From Symbiodinium natans (lineage: Eukaryota > Sar > Dinophyceae > Suessiales > Symbiodiniaceae): a stretch of DNA of 35,939 bases. The notes under the pieces were generated by a model, which saw only the letters and a list, made by a program, of their open reading frames with translations, did no database searches and had not been told where the DNA came from. This document shows, in pieces, positions 1-10,165 of this stretch. The DNA lies in the NCBI GenBank assembly GCA_905221605.1, contig CAJNDS010000840.1, forward strand, positions 25,001 through 60,939, read 5' to 3'. The position numbers and the translations under genes are program-made. The stretch's first letter is position 1. Every line of letters starts with the position of its first letter.

Positions 1-369
1 GAGGTCCAGAAACCCTAAATTCCAGGCCTTGAGGCCCCGAAACCCTAAACCCCAGGCCTTGCAGCCTTGAACCACGAAAAAATTGCCGGGTTTAGGGTTT
101 AGGGTTTAGGGTGTTTTTCGGGTTTAGGGTTTAAGTTTGGAGTTTGCGGTTGAGGCTTCGGTGAGATGGGGCCTGCGCCATTTCCCCCCCCCCCCTCCGC
201 CTCATTTCCACCAACACCTCCCATCAAGCCCTTTTTTCCAAGCCAAAAAATTGCAGACCACAGAAACATAGACCTTCAACCCCCACAAAGACCCCAAGAG
301 CAACCCAAGACGTCCAAACCCTAAACCGCCTAACCCCCCAAAAACCACCCATAAGTCCCATTCCCACAG
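1..369. other. Telomere-like flank upstream of gene A
   Basis: Mixed AAACCCT-like and TTTAGGG-like heptamers, with the clearest G-rich run at 88-112, then unique A/C-rich sequence. The last ~25 bases (to CCACAG at 369) form a pyrimidine-rich tract ending in AG, read as the acceptor of the first exon I can place. I see no convincing start codon for gene A here, so its 5' end probably lies outside the window or is unresolved. Confidence 0.5.
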
Positions 370-3300
370 GCCGTCTGCAGCTGCAGCGTTTGGGGACGCT
401 GGCCCGGCGCAGGCGGCGGAGGGTTCGTCCAAGCGCCCGCCGTCGGCGCGGCAAGGCCTCGGGTTTCGGGTTTTGGGCTTGGGGCTCAGGTCCCTGTGCT
501 TTTTGGGGTGTATAGAAGGTTTACAGGGGCTTGCAAAGGGGTTTTGTGTGGTTTGTAGGGTTGGCTCCGCGTCTAGCCTATACGAAGCCCTGATAAACAA
601 CCCCCCAACATGCAAGTGCGCTCTTCAAAGAAGCACCCGGAAAGGGCGACGAGTAATGGCTTATGATTCTTATCTTTTCCTACAATTGTTCGCTGCTACT
701 ACTAGGTTACTAGACATTCTCCCACAACACCGAGCCCCCGCAAGCGCATCAGTCAAACAAGCTGAGGCCAGAGAGCAAAAAAATAAAAAATGGGGGCTTG
801 CGGCCACCCGGCTTGTTCCAAATCCAAAGGGGCCAGAAAGGGGCGCATCTCCAATTGGGGGTTGGGGGGGAAGCAAAGGGATAAGAAGGACAACCCAAAC
901 CTCAACCCCCTCGAAACCCTCAACCCCCTAAACCCGTAACATCCGAGTCATAAAACCCATAAACCCCTAAACCCCTGAACCCAACACGACAAAACCCCTG
1001 AACCCTAGACCCCAAACCTAAACCCCTAACCCTAAACCAAACCCTAAACCCTACTGAATCCCGAAGCCCCGAAACCCCCAAACCCCAAAATCCCCCAAGC
1101 CCTCAAAAGCCGGCCTGACAGGGTCTCAGCAGGTCTCAGCTTGCCTCGTGGGGGGGGGGGGGGGTTTAGGGGGGTTTAGGGGGTTTAGGGGGGTTTAGGG
1201 GGGTTGGGGGGTTTAGGGGGTTTAGGGGGTGTTTAGGGGGTTTAGGGGGTTAAGGTTTGGGGGGTTTAGGGGGTTTGGGGGGTTTAGGGGGTTTAGGGGG
1301 TGTAGGGGGGTTTGGGGTTTAGGGGGTTTAGGGGTTTGGGGGTTTAGGGTTTGGGGGGTTTAAGGCGGGTTTGGGGGGTTTGGGGGGTTTGGGGGGTTTT
1401 GGGGGTTAGGGGGTTTAGGGGGTGTAGAAGGTTTAGGGAGTTTAGGGGGTTTAGGGGGTTTAGGGGTGTAGGAGTGTAAGAGGTTTAGGGGTTTAGGGCG
1501 TTTGGGGGTGTAGGGGTTTAGGGGTTGGGGGGTTGAGGGTTGAGGGTTCAGGGATGCTAGGGTTCTCCTGAGGGGCCTTGAAGGTTCGAGTTGAACATCA
1601 CTGAAACCCCTTCCGGACAACGGGTGCTTCCGAAGCGGCGTCGCCACTCAGCCCTAAAGCCTACACCCTAGACCCTAACCCCCAAACTCGAAACCCGAAA
1701 CCCTGAACCCTAAACCCCTGAACCCCTAAACCCCTAAACCCCTAAACCCCGAAACCCCTAAACCCCTAAACCCCAAAACCCCTAAACCCCTAAACCCCTA
1801 AACCCCTTTACCCCTAAACCCCTAAACCCCCAACCCAAACCCTAAACCCTAAACCCTAAACCCTAAACCCTAAACCCTAAACCCTAAACCCTAAACCCTA
1901 AACCCCTAAACCCCTAAACCCCCAACCCAAACCCTTAACCCTTAACCCTAAACCCTAAACCCTAAACCCTAAACCCCCCACTCCAGCCCGGGCCTCTCAG
2001 CATGCAGCCGACCGGCTCTCCCGGAACGATGCCTGACCCAAGACCGGGAGGTTTCAGTGGGTTGAGGTGCGTTTGGTCCCTCAACCCTAAACCCTGAACC
2101 CTAAACCCTAAACCCTAAACCCCAAATCCTAAACCCTAAATCCTCCGAAAAGCGTTCCTACATATAGTCCTCTTAAACCCCAAGAGGGAAAAATCTCCGA
2201 AGGCCCTACCCAAGTAGCTTGGGCCGAGGAACGTGGTCAGACTTTCGGGTCTTGTGGGTTAGGGCCTGGGGGTTCCGCATGTCAGGGTTCAGTGTAGAGA
2301 GTTGGCGGGGCGTCTGCTCCCAAGAAACCCATACCTGGAGTGCAGATAAGGGAAAGCCCTAAGCCCTAAGCCCTAAGCTCTACGCCCTGAGCCCTAAGCC
2401 CTAGGCCCCAAGACAGTTTCCATTCGAGAACATTTGCCTCAAAGTTCGACAATGCTATCAACTTCAGCAGCCAGGCCCGTATCCCACCCACTGCAAGAGC
2501 GGCCAGCATGCAGCTCGTACGATCCTTTCTGTGTGGGGAACAGGACAGCACAGGCATAGCCTGATTCTGCGGTGGTTGATCCTGGCCGTGCGAAAATCAA
2601 GGTGCTTCGCGCTGAGCGTCCCAAGTTGCAGGTCGTCCCAAGTGCTGGGGCTGCTATGTGGTGGGTGAGCCCTTCACCCTCAACCCTTGCAAGAAATAGC
2701 TCGCGAAGCGCGGGGGGAAGAAGGAATGGCCAGACTCTCTGGATACTTCCTGTTATCATCGATGCACACGCCATGCCGTCACCCCCCCCCCCCCACACGC
2801 ACAGTGCAACGGTGGTGGCGCCATGTGCGCGTGCGATCTTCTGCCCTTAATCCCAAACCAGGAAGGGCATGCCATGGGGGTTTCGGGCACTAACCCCTAC
2901 AGCCTCTTGAACCTCCAAAGCCCTCAAGCCCCTGAAGCCTCTAAAGCTCAAACCCTCAAGCCATGAAAGCCCAAAACCCCCAAGCCCCCAAAACCCTTAC
3001 ACACCTGAAGCCCTCAAAGCCCGTTACAGCCCGCTACCACAGGCCTTTAAAGCCCTTTGAGGCCCTTAAGAGCCCGTGAAAACCGTTACAGCCCTTTAGA
3101 GCCCTTTAAGACCCTCTAGAGCCCTGTAGAGCCCTGCAGAGTCACGCCTCCACCCTTGCTGCTGTAGGCGCGCCGGCTGTGGATCTCCCACCTCAAGGTT
3201 AGGTCAAGGCTTTGGGGTTGAAAGGGGTTGAGAAGGGTTGAGAGGGGTTGAGAGGGGTTGGGAGGGGTTGAGAGGGGTTGAGAGGGGTTGAGAGGGGTTG

Positions 3301-4554
3301 AGAGGGATTGAGAGGGGTTGAGTGGGGTTGAGAGGGGTTGAGAGGGGTTGAGAGGGGTTCAGGGTTTAGGGTTTAGGGTTTAGGGTTTAGGTTTAGGGTT
3401 TAGGGTTTAGGGTTTAGGGGTTTGGGGTTTGGGGTTTGGAGTTTGGGGTTTAGGGACTGTGGGGTTCAGGGACTTCGGGTTTAGGGGCTTGTGGTACAGG
3501 ACGCAATAACAATGTAGAATTGGGTTATAAGCTTAAGGCTTGAACTGAAATGTTGGGGGTCCTACTTCGACTGCTCCTACTTAACCCTGCAACCCCGAAA
3601 CCCAAAACCCTCAACCCCAAACCCTAAACTCTAAATGCTAAACCCTAAACCCTAAACCTTAAATCCTGAACCCTAAACCCCAAACCCTAAACCCTAAACC
3701 CTGCTGAACGGGTCCCGTGCGGCGGGCTGCGTCCGCCCAGCTTCCTGTGCAGCTCCGGCTTGTTAGTGTTTAGGGTTTAGGGTTTAGGGCTTAGGGTTTA
3801 GGGCTTTGGGTTTAGGGTTTAGGGTTTAGGGTTTAGGGGTTAGGGTTTAGGGTTTAGGGTTTAGGGTTTAGGGTTTAGGGTTTAGGGTTTAGGGTTTGGG
3901 GCTTGGGGTTTAGGGTTTAGGGCTTAGCGAGGGCTGTGAGCGTTTGTCCCTAAACCAGCGGGAGCACAAGAACCAAGCCAGGAGCACAACCTTCACAAAG
4001 ACGCGGCTTTCCACCGGGGCTTGGGGTTTAGGGTCTGCGGTTCAGTGTCTCCGAATCCAGGGATTTTTAAGGGTGCCCCAAGAAAGACAAGCCACAAAAA
4101 CATTCTCAACCTCGATATCCCAGACCCGGGCGAAGCCTCAGAATGCCGCACCCCAAACCTTACCCACCCGCAAGCAGAACAACTTGCAATGCAAGAACAA
4201 CTTTAAAAAGAATGGTCATGAAGCACACAATCACAAAAGCTCAAAGCAAAAAAACACAAGAGCCCTATCAACAATGGCCCCAGAATGCCCGAAAAGCCTC
4301 ACGAGCCCAAACCACAAAAAACGCATCACAACAACATAGCCAGGGATCTCTGATCAAGCAATAGGGAAGTGAACAAAGGTACCCTAGCTTCGCCGATAGA
4401 ACTGAAGCATAAACCCTTGTACCAAACAACCCCCAAACCCTCAACGCTCTAAACACCCTGAACCCTCAAAGTCCTAAACGCCCTCAAGCCCTAAACCCTG
4501 TAAGCCCTCAACACCCCTAAATCCCAAGCAGCCGTAAACCCTCAAAGCCCTAAC

Positions 4555-4585
<31 letters not shown>

Positions 4586-6036
4586 ATCCCAAAACCCTAA
4601 CCCCAAACCCTAAACCCCAAACCCTAAAGCCTAAACCCTAAACCCTAAAACCCTAAACCCCCGCAGAAGCTGAGCCCACGGACGCAAAGAGGCAGAACTC
4701 GAGGTCCGCCGAGGCTGTCGTCCAGCTAGGCTGCCAAGCGCCACTCCTGTGCTTGGGAGGGAGGGGACGGGGGGATTCTGGGTCAGGGTTTAGGGTTTAG
4801 GGTTTAGGGTTTGGGGTTTAGGGTTTAGGGTTTGGAGTTTAGAGTTTGGGGGTTTGGAGTTTAGAGTTTGGGGTTTGGGGTTTAGGGTTTGGGGTTTAGG
4901 GTTGTTGGGGTTTAGGGTTTAGGGTTTTTGGGTTTAGGGTTTAGGGTTTAGGGTTTAGGGTTTAGGGTTTAGGGCTTAGGGCTTAGGGCTTAGGGTTTAG
5001 GGTTTAGGGCTTAGGGCAACTCTAAACCGCAAAAGTCTGCCCATGGCGGCCTTTGAGCTTCGCTGGCGATCCTCACCGTGGCCTGGACAAGTCGTTTCCG
5101 TGCTGGGGTTTAGAGTTTGGGGTTTGGGGTTTAGGGTTTAGGGTTTAGGGTTTAGGGTTTAGGGTTTGGGGTTTAGGGTTTAGGGTTTAGGGTTACTGGT
5201 TAGACAAATAACCCTAAGCCCTGAAGACTGATGCGTTCAAGCAGGAATAGTACAAGTAACAAATTATCCCGGCACCCGCAGAGGGCCTGCACCAGATGGC
5301 AACTAGCATAGAAACGTATCCGTTACGAGTCATGAGGGTCCAGGGTTCCTAAACCCTACACCTTAAAGCCCTCTAAACCCACAAATCCTGTCAACCCTCG
5401 GGCCCTGAAGCAGAGACTCCTCACGATGCAATCCCCGTCGCTGAGTGCTTTAGACTTGGTGATGCATACAACAGCTCGGGCAAACAAGAGCAGAGAAGGC
5501 GCGACAGCTCAGATGGCCTGCGTGGCCACCGGAAAGTCATCCGCTTGCTCATTCAGCCGATGCCGTATATACCCAAGTTGAGGCAACGACTGTTGGGGCA
5601 GCGGAGGTATGTCCCACACAGTCCCTCCTAACGTTGCCCTTCCTCCAATTTTCAAGTTCTGAAGACCCAATTTTGATCCCTGAGTCCAGGGCGAGCTAGG
5701 ACTTTAAGTCCCTGGACGGCATCTCAAAGGCTTGCTTTCTGAGGAGGGGCTACAGGATTCAGGGCTAAGGTGTAGGGTTTTAGGGGCACGAAGGCTTAGG
5801 GGAGGGTTCCAGCGGAGGCCCCTGCCTCCGGATGAGCTGGCTCCAGCCAGTCCTTTTCGCGCAGAATTGGGCTTAGGGTCACGGGCAGGGCTGGGTTCGG
5901 AAAACCTTGAAGCCAGAAGGATCCTACACTCTAAGAACCCTAAACCCTAAGCATTCTAAACCCTCAACCCTAAGAACCCTAAACCCTGAACCCTTAATCC
6001 TAAAAACCCGAAACCCGAAACCCTAAACCCTAAACC

Positions 6037-6068
<32 letters not shown>

Positions 6069-7764
6069 ACCCTGCCCGTCCTCCGCAAGGACTTCCGGCG
6101 TGATGGTGCTCGAGGTTGGCACCGTACACCTCCACAATGGGTCTCGGAGTCCGCCACTGAAGTAGGCTTTAGGGTTTAGGGTTTAGGGTTTCGGGTTTGG
6201 GGTTTAGGGTTTAGGGTTTCGGGTTTGGGGTTTGGGGTTTCGGGTTTGGGGCTTCGGGTTTGGGGTTGAGATTCTCTCAGCCCAACTCGGTCAAATCTTT
6301 ACATGACGGCCCTTGCTGAGGCCCCCTGTGAACCAGGGTTCGGGGTTTAGGGTTCAGGCTTTGGGGCTTAGGGTTGAGGGTTTAGGATGTCGGGATTAGG
6401 GTTTAGGGTTAAGGCATTTCGGATTAGGGCTTGGGGAGTTCTTACCTGGCTTAGGGTTAAGGGTTGAGGGCCTAAGGAGACGGGTTGAGGGCTTGGGGCA
6501 GGTTAGGGCTTAATTAGGGTTTGGGTTTTGGGTTCATCCTTCTGTGCCATTTAGCACCTGGGCACGAACCAGCAAAGCCTTAAGGCCTGCAAGCTGCAAG
6601 GCCCCCAACGAGGCTTGTGTTTCTTTAGGGATATTGGGGCTTAGGGTTTAGGCTTTAGGGTTAAGCAACACAACGGCTCTTGTCTGAAGCAACGAGCGCA
6701 GTTGCATTGATGGGGCGTTTCAGCTCAGACGTTCGTTCTCTTATGTAGTTAAAACCGGAACTTCGGTGTAAGGTTTAGGGTTTAGGGTTCTGGGTTTAGG
6801 GTTATAGGTGTTGGGTTTAGGGTTTGGGCTGAGCGCCCTACAGGACTTTGAGGCTTCGGGTCCTGTGCAGACACATCCTAAACCCTATACCGATGCACGA
6901 CTCTCAAATAACTCAAATCTGACACCAATAGGGAGGAGACCGTCAAAAATAACTTGGTATCTCCTGCTCGCGACCATTAATGACCCCCTAAACCTGAAAA
7001 CCTTAAACTTGAACCCCAAATACGACATCCTAAACCCTAAACCCTAAACCCGAAACCGTAAACCCTAAAACCAAAAGAAACTGCACATCGACCGGCGGCG
7101 TGTCGCAGCCTGCAAGCCCAATTTGGATAGACGACGCGGTAGAGGTCGCCACCCTGCAGCGCGAATCTGTCTTTGGATGTGCCCACTGGGAGCACAGTCG
7201 GGCTGGGCACAAACCCAAACCCCGAAATCCCTAAATTTCCTACATTCCCGAAATTCCCGCCATTTCCCCCAAATTCCCAAACCGTGTAGAGGGCGCAGGG
7301 CTTCGGGCTGAAGGTTTGGAGGTTTGGCTTAGTGAGTGAGTGAGTGAGTATCGACCTGCACTTACGGCGCGGCCTACCTCCCACGTCCCTCTCAACTTCT
7401 CAGGGAGGCTCCGCAAGCGTCATCGCCTTCTCCGTCACAGAGTTCAAGTGGGGGAAAGAACTAGCTAGTGCAACAGGTCACAGTGTGGAAAGCTGGGGGA
7501 CGTACATTCAAACCCAAAGAAACGGGGACACAAAGCCCCTTGACCTAGTCTGCATGTCGTCATAATGCACCGAAGAATGTCATCATCTAGATTGTGACGG
7601 ACGCGGCCCTGTCTTGACCTCACTGCTAACAGTCTTTCTGTCATCTTCGAGGCTTCGCCAAAGCTGCCACAAATGTGGTCGCTGCAACCATGAAGCAAGC
7701 TGAGGTGTTAGAATACCGGCCCGACATGCTGCAATTTGATGCGAAGAACAAGTTGCGTCACTAA
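370..7764 (+). CDS. Gene A: multi-exon gene of unknown function, introns made largely of telomere-like arrays (5' end not found)
   Basis: Proposed exons: 370-462, 706-860, 1110-1147, 1987-2066, 2215-2248, 2417-2530, 2602-2641, 2694-2751 or 2777, 3168-3197, 3741-3765, 4667-4748, 5036-5099, 5284-5337, 5416-5606, 5657-5683, 6090-6161, 6281-6337, 6555-6616, 6690-6744, 6844-6864, 7078-7168 (or 7138), 7404-7476, 7652-7764 ending in TAA. From 3168 onward the exons join in phase without a stop. The strongest is 5416-5606, open for 63 codons (includes VAECFRLGDAYNSS and RKVIRLLIQPMPYIPK), ending CGGAG|GTATGT and joining in phase to 5657 after a CTAAC...TTTTCAAG acceptor. The 30-base exon 3168-3197 (ARRLWISHLK, all third positions G or C) has CTGCTGTAG before it and AAG|GTTAGG after it. 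The last two exons have long pyrimidine tracts; the C-terminus reads VLEYRPDMLQFDAKNKLRH. The junction between 2777 and 3168 does not keep phase, so an exon is missing or wrong. Several donors are choices among alternatives. I do not recognise the protein. Confidence 0.55.
1150..1555 (+). repeat. TTTAGGGGG-type G-rich array (intronic)
   Basis: Opens with 15 consecutive G (1150-1164), then degenerate 8-10-mers built on GGGGGTTTA. It starts at the proposed GTGGGG donor of the exon ending at 1147. Open frames across it are artefacts of the missing stop codons in the repeat. Confidence 0.85.
1648..1980 (-). repeat. CCCCTAAA and CCCTAAA array (intronic, before an acceptor)
   Basis: 8-mer AAACCCCT units (about 1690-1835), then 7-mer CCCTAAA units (about 1837-1905), then mixed units. 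The array runs into CCCCCCACTCCAG, the proposed acceptor of exon 1987-2066, so it forms the C-rich 3' end of an intron whose 5' end is the G-rich array at 1150-1555. Confidence 0.85.
2083..2145 (-). repeat. CCCTAAA array
   Basis: Degenerate CCCTAAA units between proposed exons 1987-2066 and 2215-2248. A further AGCCCTAAG-type array occupies about 2355-2405, directly before the acceptor of exon 2417-2530. Confidence 0.8.
2860..3150 (-). repeat. Degenerate GAGCCCTTT/AAGCCC-rich tract
   Basis: Loose repeats of CTCAAGCCC, GAGCCCTTT and GAGCCCTGT, a decayed C-rich relative of the telomere-like arrays. It ends in CCACCCTTGCTGCTGTAG, the acceptor of the 30-base exon at 3168-3197. Confidence 0.6.
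3212..3480 (+). repeat. GGGGTTGAGA decamer array followed by TTTAGGG array
   Basis: About 14 copies of a 10-mer GGGGTTGAGA (3212-3359) pass directly into TTTAGGG heptamers (3361 onward). Begins ~14 bases after the proposed donor at 3198. Confidence 0.9.
3585..3704 (-). repeat. CCCTAAA array
   Basis: C-rich heptamers at the 3' side of the same proposed intron, followed by a ~36-base unique tract and the acceptor before 3741. Confidence 0.85.
3768..3930 (+). repeat. TTTAGGG array
   Basis: About 20 heptamers with few variants, starting directly at the proposed GTGTTTAGG donor of exon 3741-3765. The region 3931-4430 is unique A-rich intron sequence in which I see no convincing exon. Confidence 0.9.
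4430..4660 (-). repeat. CCCTAAA-like array with a C20-A11 homopolymer pair
   Basis: Degenerate C-rich units interrupted by 20 C (4556-4575) followed at once by 11 A (4576-4586), then cleaner CCCTAAA units that end in CCCCCGCAG, the acceptor of exon 4667-4748. Confidence 0.85.
4784..5193 (+). repeat. Two TTTAGGG arrays around a short exon
   Basis: G-rich arrays at 4784-5013 and 5105-5193 flank the proposed 64-base exon 5036-5099. Both preceding donors read GTGCT (GTGCTTGG and GTGCTGGG). Confidence 0.85.
5935..6073 (-). repeat. CCCTAAA/CCCTCAA array
   Basis: C-rich units shifting from CCCTAAA to CCCTCAA, ending in CCGTCCTCCGCAAG before exon 6090-6161. The region 5684-5935 is intron with scattered G-rich units. 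Confidence 0.8.
6166..6540 (+). repeat. TTTAGGG/TTTCGGG/TTTGGGG arrays around exon 6281-6337
   Basis: G-rich array 6166-6267 starts at the GTAGGC donor of exon 6090-6161. A looser G-rich tract fills about 6338-6535, up to ATCCTTCTGTGCCATTTAG, the acceptor of exon 6555-6616. Confidence 0.75.
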
Positions 7765-8022
7765 AGCAAAACCCAAAAAACACTAAGGGCAGCATGAGAA
7801 CCGTGAGCCCTCTCGATGTCAGTGAGCAACTAGAGCATCGTCGAGTCTCGCAAAAAATTGAGGGGAACGCACTCAAACGTTATTAACACTGCGACGCTTT
7901 AAGGATTGAGGCCAGCTCGGAGATCCGCCCACACCTGCCTCTGACGGTGGCACAAGGGGAGCACTGACGCCCCGGCTGAGCGTCACTTAACAACAAAAAC
8001 CCACAGGGCCCGCGAGTCCGCA
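7765..8022. other. Tail-to-tail intergenic spacer
   Basis: About 260 bases between the stop of gene A and the stop of gene B on the opposite strand. No telomere-like arrays and no convincing exon. I see no polyadenylation signal I would defend. Confidence 0.5.
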
Positions 8023-8444
8023 TTAGGCCATGGCATCCTCGGGGGATGGACTGCGGTGTTTGCCTGCCACAAGAGGGAGTCTTTCCGCCGCACCGCCCTT
8101 CCTCTCTGCACCGGAACACCCGTGCACAGCCATCGCCGGGAATTGCCTTACTTAGCATCTGGCAAATTGATTCATGAAGCTCTACGGGCAGCGCAGGCTT
8201 ACCACCTCAACCACTGCAATGCACACCCATCTCAGCCGTGCTCCTGGTGGAAACCTCTGACTGTAAGTGTCGCACTTGCCGGGCCATGGCTGCCACGCGT
8301 CTCTTCTGCCTGCTCTGCAGCGATGCCCCCCTCAGGCACAGCAGCCGGCTCACCCTCCACCTGGACAGCAGGGGTCGGAGCAATCGACTCAGCAGTGGTG
8401 TCCGGAACGGTCGCCTCCAACTGTGTGGAAAGCGTGTCTCCCAT
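8023..8444 (-). CDS. Gene B: small three-exon gene, 86-aa acidic Ala/Pro/Glu-rich protein
   Basis: Exons on the minus strand: 8444-8255 (ATG, 63 codons + 1 base), 8181-8152 (30 bases) and 8063-8023 (ending TAA). Introns are GT-AG: AGAG|GTTTCC...CCCGTAG and CTAA|GTAAGG...TTGTGGCAG, and the phases (1 then 1) join without a stop. The start MGDTLSTQLEATVPDT is preceded by GCAGCC and lies 46 bases downstream of a genomic copy of the spliced leader, which supports both start and strand. The first part is rich in Ala, Glu, Pro, Val and Thr and probably disordered; the C-terminus reads LHESICQML then HRSPSPEDAMA. Reading straight through exon 1 gives a short extension to a TGA at 8232, the unspliced alternative. 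Family not recognised. Confidence 0.6.
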
Positions 8445-8490
8445 GGCTGCACCGGCTACGGCCTCGCTTGTGACCCTTCGATTGGCAAAG

Positions 8491-8512
8491 CTTGAGCCAA
8501 AATGGCTACGGA
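8491..8512 (-). other. Relic dinoflagellate spliced-leader sequence
   Basis: On the minus strand these 22 bases match the dinoflagellate spliced leader at every position, with T at the variable first base: TCCGTAGCC at the start, TTTTGGCTCAAG at the end. In dinoflagellates this leader is added to mRNAs by trans-splicing. A genomic copy joined to a 5' UTR is the known signature of a processed mRNA that was reverse transcribed and reinserted. Its final AG can serve again as a trans-splice acceptor. No GT donor follows, so this is not an SL RNA gene. Confidence 0.93.
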
Positions 8513-9080
8513 GGTTTGGGGGCTTAGGAACGCGTTCCCAGGAGTTTGGGGCTACCTTGCTGTGTGCAAGGAGCCTGGCAGAGCTTGCCACAAGGCTGCC
8601 CGGAAAAGGATGACAGATCAAAATATAGGATGAGATGCATAGCAACCGTTGAACCCTGAACCCCAAAATGCGTCGCGCTTTGGTTTCCCTAAGGGAAGCT
8701 CCTACATGACACGTCTTCCGACACAAAGAACCTGGTGACTGAAATTGCGGAGCGGCCTTTCCCAACTCAACCGCATAAACCCTCTATACCCTAAACCCTA
8801 AACCCCCCTAAACCCTAAACCCGTTTGGAAGCCAGGGGTCCCCAACACGCCCACAAAGACGCCCATTAGGGCTTAAGGGTATGCCAATACTCCAAAGGCC
8901 CATCCCCGCCAAGCTCCGCAAATTAAAGAAGAAAGTCGCCCCCCCCCCCCCCCAAAGCCAGCTGCTACAGCTTCTTGAGCCCAAACCATCTACAAATTCA
9001 ACAAACTCTAAACATTCTGAACCCTAAACCCTAATTGCTAAACCCTGACCCTAGACCTAACTCCCCCCGCTACGTCGCAG
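8513..9080. other. Intergenic spacer with short C-rich arrays
   Basis: Upstream flank of gene B and of the next plus-strand exon group. Holds short CCCTAAA runs near 8785-8822 and 9020-9060 and 16 consecutive C at 8939-8954. It ends in CTAACTCCCCCCGCTACGTCGCAG, a strong acceptor-like tract. No gene placed. Confidence 0.5.
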
Positions 9081-10163
9081 GGAAAAAGCGCCGCCTGCAC
9101 GAACTTGGGCAGCGGAGTACCGTGCAAGTTGGTACCGTTCCAATAAACGACCTGGGTTTGGGCTTCGATTCGATGTACTGGGTTTAGAAAATTCGGGTTT
9201 AGGGTTTAGGGTTTTGGGTTAGGGGTTTGGGTTTGCGCTCTGGTCTCTTCTTGTTTGGTGGGGTTGGGCTTAGGGTTCAGGGGCTGAGCCTGATATGAAG
9301 CAGGGTTTTGATTGCTAGCATCCGGACGCCCCAGCCACGTTGAGAATTAGCATTTGGAGCCCTTGTGAGGGCGCCAAAGCCCAAGCCCTGTCCTAACCTG
9401 AAACCCTAATTCAAACCCTCAACCCTAAACAACCTTCAGCCCCAAAAGCCTCAACCCCAAAACCGTAAAACCCTGAACTTCAGCCCCAAAAAGCGCTTAA
9501 GGTTAGAACCCTAAACCCTAAACCCTAAACCCTAAACCCCTAATCCCTCTGAGGTGTGCGCCCATAGCGGCTCGCTCCCCGGGCGCCTCACGCAGGGTTG
9601 AACAAGGGCCTTGAGAGTTCAGGGTTTAGGAGGGTTTAGGGTTTAGGGTTTAGGGTTTAGGGTTTAGGGTTCAGCATCTCAAGTTCGAGCAGTTACTAGG
9701 CCAGCAGTGTGTTCAGGCAACGGAAAAAAACCCACCCGCCCAAAGAATCCCATAACATTCAGAAAATAAAAGGTTTTCTTCCTACTCCAAAGAGTTTCAC
9801 CTACCCAAGTCAGACACGTTTTCAACAACATTAGGAAAAATATCCAACCCCCTTCTCTCTAGGCACGTGGTCAACAGAATGGATTTGTTAACCACATGTT
9901 TCTGTTTCGAGCGGACAAGAAAACCAAACGTGGTCAACAGAATGGATTAGTTAACCACATGTTTCTGTTTCAAGCGGACAAGAAAACCAAACGTGGTCAA
10001 CAGAATGGATTTGTTAACCACACGTTTTCTGTTTCAAGCGGACAAGAAAACCAAACATGGTCAACAGAATGGATCTGTTTATCACATTTGGAAGCCATCT
10101 TGAGTTTCTTGAATCGATTGAGGGGCTTCAGGGGCCTCAAAAACAGGCGCGGTCATTCGGGAA
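9081..10163 (+). CDS. Plus-strand exon group (5' part of gene C or a separate gene), unknown function
   Basis: Candidate exons: 9081 to about 9135 (donor unclear), 9335-9364 (GACGCCCCAG before, GTGAGG after), 9568-9596, and 9863-10163. The middle two join in phase to 9863, which starts after CCAACCCCCTTCTCTCTAG and stays open for 100 codons through a 63-base tandem repeat, giving a repeated peptide with core RGQQNGFVNHMFLF and ADKKTK. The exon could end at 10151 or 10163, both just before a long poly-G. No start codon or link to downstream exons was established. An alternative is that the 63-mer array is a non-coding minisatellite that happens to lack stops. Confidence 0.35.
9865..10084 (+). 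repeat. 63-base tandem repeat, 3.5 copies
   Basis: Units begin at 9865, 9928, 9991 and 10055 (each ACGTGGTCAACAGAATGGAT or a close variant). The first two periods are exactly 63 bases and so keep a reading frame; the third unit is 64 bases (an extra T), and the fourth is partial. Confidence 0.95.
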
Positions 10164-10165
10164 GT

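Noticed and set aside
6911-6968. Extra exon in gene A (GAGACCGTC...TTG|GTATCT)
   Set aside because: It has a plausible donor, but including it creates a stop or breaks phase with 7078-7168, while leaving it out keeps the frame.
8056-8613. 185-codon plus-strand ORF opposite gene B
   Set aside because: Antisense to the leader relic and gene B. Its openness comes from the coding strand's composition.
9865-10084. CRISPR-like array
   Set aside because: Units are contiguous tandem copies with no variable spacers, in a eukaryotic genome.
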